Shown: one piece after another, positions 34,972 through 37,168 of the stretch
Numbering within the stretch: position 1 is the first letter of the stretch
How the letters are laid out: every line of letters starts with the position of its first letter
NCBI RefSeq assembly: GCF_938029845.1
Contig: NZ_CALHGG010000185.1
Coordinates: 1 to 37,168 of the forward strand
Length of the DNA stretch: 37,168 bases
Origin: an uncultured Capnocytophaga sp.
GTDB taxonomy: Bacteria; Bacteroidota; Bacteroidia; Flavobacteriales; Flavobacteriaceae
Direction: 5' to 3'
The notes under the pieces: model-generated
Databases searched by the model: none
The model's input: only the letters and a program-made list of their open reading frames with translations
Told to the model about the DNA's origin: nothing
Translations under genes and position numbers: made by a program

Positions 34972-36034
34972 CTTTATGGGCTTGATCGCTTTGGCCACCT
35001 CTTGTAGCACAGGGCTCAAGAATGCTACTACAAAAACACCTATCACCCGTATCCCTGATAAAGTACTTGTAGAGAGCAAACGTACCGAAACGTATATCAA
35101 TAAGGAAGTACCTGAGACTCCTGAGGAGCTACAAGCAACCTCCGCTGTAAAGGTAACCCCTGCCCTAATTCATGAATATATCAATACTTATAAGGATATC
35201 GCTATGGTGGAGATGCAGCGCTATGGTATCCCCGCAAGTATCACCTTGGCTCAAGCTATTCTTGAGAGTGGCTCAGGACAAGGTCGCTTAGCGCGCCATG
35301 CACGCAACCACTTTGGTATCAAGTGCCACTACGATTGGGAAGGGGATACCATCACCCATGATGATGATGCCAAAGGAGAATGTTTTAGAAAATACGAACA
35401 CCCCGAAGCCTCCTTCGAAGATCATTCACAATTCCTTGTAAATCGTTCTCGCTATGCTTTTCTCTTTACTCTAAAGGCAGGCGACTATAAAGGATGGGCT
35501 TACGGACTTAAGAAAGCTGGATATGCTACTGACCCTGGATATCCGCAAAAATTGTTGCTACTTATCAAAAAATACGAACTTCACCAATACGACACTGAAG
35601 TGCTCGGTTATGCTTTCAAGGAGGATAAGCCCCTTTCACCTATCCCCAATACACCTCCTCTTACTGTAGAGAAGAAAAAAGAAGCAAATAAGACCGTAGC
35701 AAAAGCAAATACAACTACTCAAAAAGCAAACACACCCACTGCAGCTACAAAAAATACACAAAAAGCAGTGGCAAAGAAAGACAATAGTCCAAAAAAGGAT
35801 ACAAGCGTCACCGCGCAAAAGGCAGATACCACACGAGTGGCGCAAAAAGAAGCAAATAACACCCCAGCAGAAGAAGTGGCTATGGATGCAATCAAGATGT
35901 ATATCGTAAAAAAAGGAGATACACTATATAGTATTGCTCGCCGCTCTGGAGTAAGTGTTGATGACCTTATGGCTCGTAACAACATGAATAACTTCAACAT
36001 CAATATGGGGCAAATACTCGTTATCCGTGAGTAA
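34952..36034 (+). CDS. Glucosaminidase (GH73)-LysM lipoprotein
   Basis: A 360-residue peptidoglycan hydrolase. A lipoprotein-like signal (ALATSC, Cys18) leads to a linker and a GH73/FlgJ-type N-acetylglucosaminidase domain (about 70-215) with PASITLAQAILESGSGQGRL, whose Glu is the expected catalytic acid, then NHFGIKCHYDWEGD. A long Lys/Ala/Thr/Asn-rich low-complexity linker (about 228-308) precedes one C-terminal LysM domain (YIVKKGDTLYSIARRSGVS to QILVIRE) that binds glycan. The enzyme probably trims peptidoglycan from the outer-membrane side. It overlaps the upstream PLP gene by 20 bases and is followed by the EEP gene after 12 bases, forming a three-gene run. Confidence 0.92.
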   Translation: MNKKLISFMGLIALATSCSTGLKNATTKTPITRIPDKVLVESKRTETYINKEVPETPEELQATSAVKVTPALIHEYINTYKDIAMVEMQRYGIPASITLAQAILESGSGQGRLARHARNHFGIKCHYDWEGDTITHDDDAKGECFRKYEHPEASFEDHSQFLVNRSRYAFLFTLKAGDYKGWAYGLKKAGYATDPGYPQKLLLLIKKYELHQYDTEVLGYAFKEDKPLSPIPNTPPLTVEKKKEANKTVAKANTTTQKANTPTAATKNTQKAVAKKDNSPKKDTSVTAQKADTTRVAQKEANNTPAEEVAMDAIKMYIVKKGDTLYSIARRSGVSVDDLMARNNMNNFNINMGQILVIRE

Positions 36035-36046
36035 AAAAGCAACTAT

Positions 36047-37078
36047 ATGAAAAACTTTTGGAGAGCACTCTCTTTGATAGACAAAATTATTCTTTTAACC
36101 AATGGAGTGGTAGGTGGAATTTTACTTTTCGCCTACCTACTCCCTTTTATCCCTCCCCGATATTTTGAGTATGCCTCCCTAAGTGTCTTCACTCCTATAC
36201 TGATGTTGCTCAATATGGCTTTCATAGGGATATGGATCATACGCCGCCAATGGTTATTCCTCTTCTCTGCGGTCTTATTTCTCATCGGATTGCCCTTTAT
36301 GCACCGCTTTGTTCAATTCAGCAAGAGCAAACCTGCTCCCAAAGATCATCTGAGTGTGATGAGCTTCAATGTACGCCTATTCAATCATTACAAATGGAGT
36401 GAGGATAGCGAGCTAAGGAATAAGATTATTGATTTTATTGCCCAAGAGCACCCAAACATCATTGCCTTACAAGAGTTTTATACTAAGGAAAGCGGAAGTT
36501 TTCCTTTCTATAAGTACAAAAAATTCATCTATAAAAATAGTAAGGACAAGATAGGCCAAGCGATCCTAAGCGATTTGCCTATTATACATAGTGGTTCGCT
36601 AGACTTTCCTCATACAGGTAACAATGGTATTTTTGCCGATATAGTGGCAGGGCGAGATACCCTTAGAGTATACAGTCTTCACTTTGAATCCTTTCACATA
36701 GAGGACACTGAAATATCACAAGAGAATTCCAAGCGGATTTTCTTAAAACTTCCCAGACGATTTGCTATACAGCAGGCGCAGGTTGAACTTTTCAATAAGC
36801 ATGCCGATAGCTGTCCTTATCCTATTATTATCTGTGGGGATTTCAATAATACCGCTTTCTCCTACCTCTACCAGAAGTTTCAGGATAGGGGCTGGATAGA
36901 TAGCTTTGAGGAGTGTGGTACAGGCTTTGGTAGCACCTATGACTTTCCTTACTTTCCTTTCCGCATTGACTATATCTTGGCGGATCCCTATTTCAAAATC
37001 ACCTCTCACAAGGTATATAACAACACTCCTTATTCCGATCATTACCCCATCAAAGCTACTTTTATAAAGAGAAAGTAA
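36047..37078 (+). CDS. Membrane-anchored endonuclease/exonuclease/phosphatase-family protein
   Basis: A 343-residue protein with three hydrophobic segments in residues about 13-90, then an EEP-fold domain. Motifs in order: LSVMSFNVRLFN, IIALQEFY with the metal-binding Glu, YSLHFES, ICGDFNNT, FRIDYILAD and SDHYPIKATF, the terminal Asp-His pair. All catalytic residues for a Mg-dependent phosphodiesterase are in place. Such N-terminally anchored members are common in Bacteroidota; whether they cut DNA, RNA, lipids or phosphoesters is not known from sequence. The domain side of the membrane is not certain; a periplasmic site is likely. Confidence 0.88.
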   Translation: MKNFWRALSLIDKIILLTNGVVGGILLFAYLLPFIPPRYFEYASLSVFTPILMLLNMAFIGIWIIRRQWLFLFSAVLFLIGLPFMHRFVQFSKSKPAPKDHLSVMSFNVRLFNHYKWSEDSELRNKIIDFIAQEHPNIIALQEFYTKESGSFPFYKYKKFIYKNSKDKIGQAILSDLPIIHSGSLDFPHTGNNGIFADIVAGRDTLRVYSLHFESFHIEDTEISQENSKRIFLKLPRRFAIQQAQVELFNKHADSCPYPIIICGDFNNTAFSYLYQKFQDRGWIDSFEECGTGFGSTYDFPYFPFRIDYILADPYFKITSHKVYNNTPYSDHYPIKATFIKRK

Positions 37079-37168
37079 GCAGAGATCTAAAGTCAGCCTT
37101 TAGTATTAACGAAAAACGTGTTTAAACTTTTTTGAGGAACTTGGATATAAACCCTAATAAGAGCATTC
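37079..37168. other. Right-edge spacer with weak hairpin
   Basis: After the EEP gene a 6-bp stem CTAAAG-TCAGC-CTTTAG (37087-37103) occurs without a T-run; it may be a poor terminator. The rest of the edge shows no gene. Confidence 0.4.

Overview
The window looks like chromosomal DNA of a Bacteroidota bacterium of the class Flavobacteriia, most likely a Capnocytophaga-like organism; the genus is inference. Supporting signs are repeated promoters of the Bacteroidota type (TTG, 17-20 bases, TAnnTTTG), few Shine-Dalgarno sequences, the outer-membrane lipoprotein TamL, a CobN/HmuS-like chelatase anchored in the membrane, CtlX, and intergenic spacers made of degenerate short repeats. No rRNA, tRNA, CRISPR array or complete insertion sequence was seen.

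Layout. 1-4.9 kb (minus): a partial SGNH hydrolase cut by the left edge, an AddB-like PD-(D/E)XK nuclease and agmatinase. 5.0-11.5 kb (plus): DNA polymerase III delta prime, then a compact run of metG, a lipoprotein, a MazG-like pyrophosphohydrolase and a patatin/beta-barrel protein. tcdA (minus) converges on that run and diverges from dapF plus a GNAT gene, with two clear promoters between them. 13.8-20.6 kb (plus): fabH, accB-accC-trxB-ung and dnaK, covering fatty-acid initiation, redox, uracil repair and protein folding. dnaK has what looks like a sigma-54 (-24/-12) promoter with an upstream direct repeat.

20.8-24.3 kb is the clearest accessory block: a 1095-residue SIR2-domain protein resembling defence-associated sirtuins, followed by a 65-residue ORF I do not recognise. 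The block is far richer in A+T than its surroundings and lies between two strong terminators. 24.4-33.6 kb (minus) holds ctlX, a deoxyhypusine-synthase-like gene, tamL and the orphan CobN/HmuS-like gene. Two palindromic intergenic elements lie here. 33.6-34.0 kb is an AT-rich divergent spacer. 34.0-37.1 kb (plus) carries a PLP-dependent deaminase/desulfhydrase, a glucosaminidase-LysM lipoprotein and a membrane-anchored endonuclease/exonuclease/phosphatase-family protein.

Most of the window is housekeeping. The best leads are the SIR2 locus with its small companion ORF, the dnaK control region, the 131-base fold-back element between the DHS-like gene and ctlX, and the isolated periplasmic chelatase. 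Agmatinase, the DHS-like enzyme and CtlX all handle arginine- or polyamine-related compounds, although they are not in one operon.
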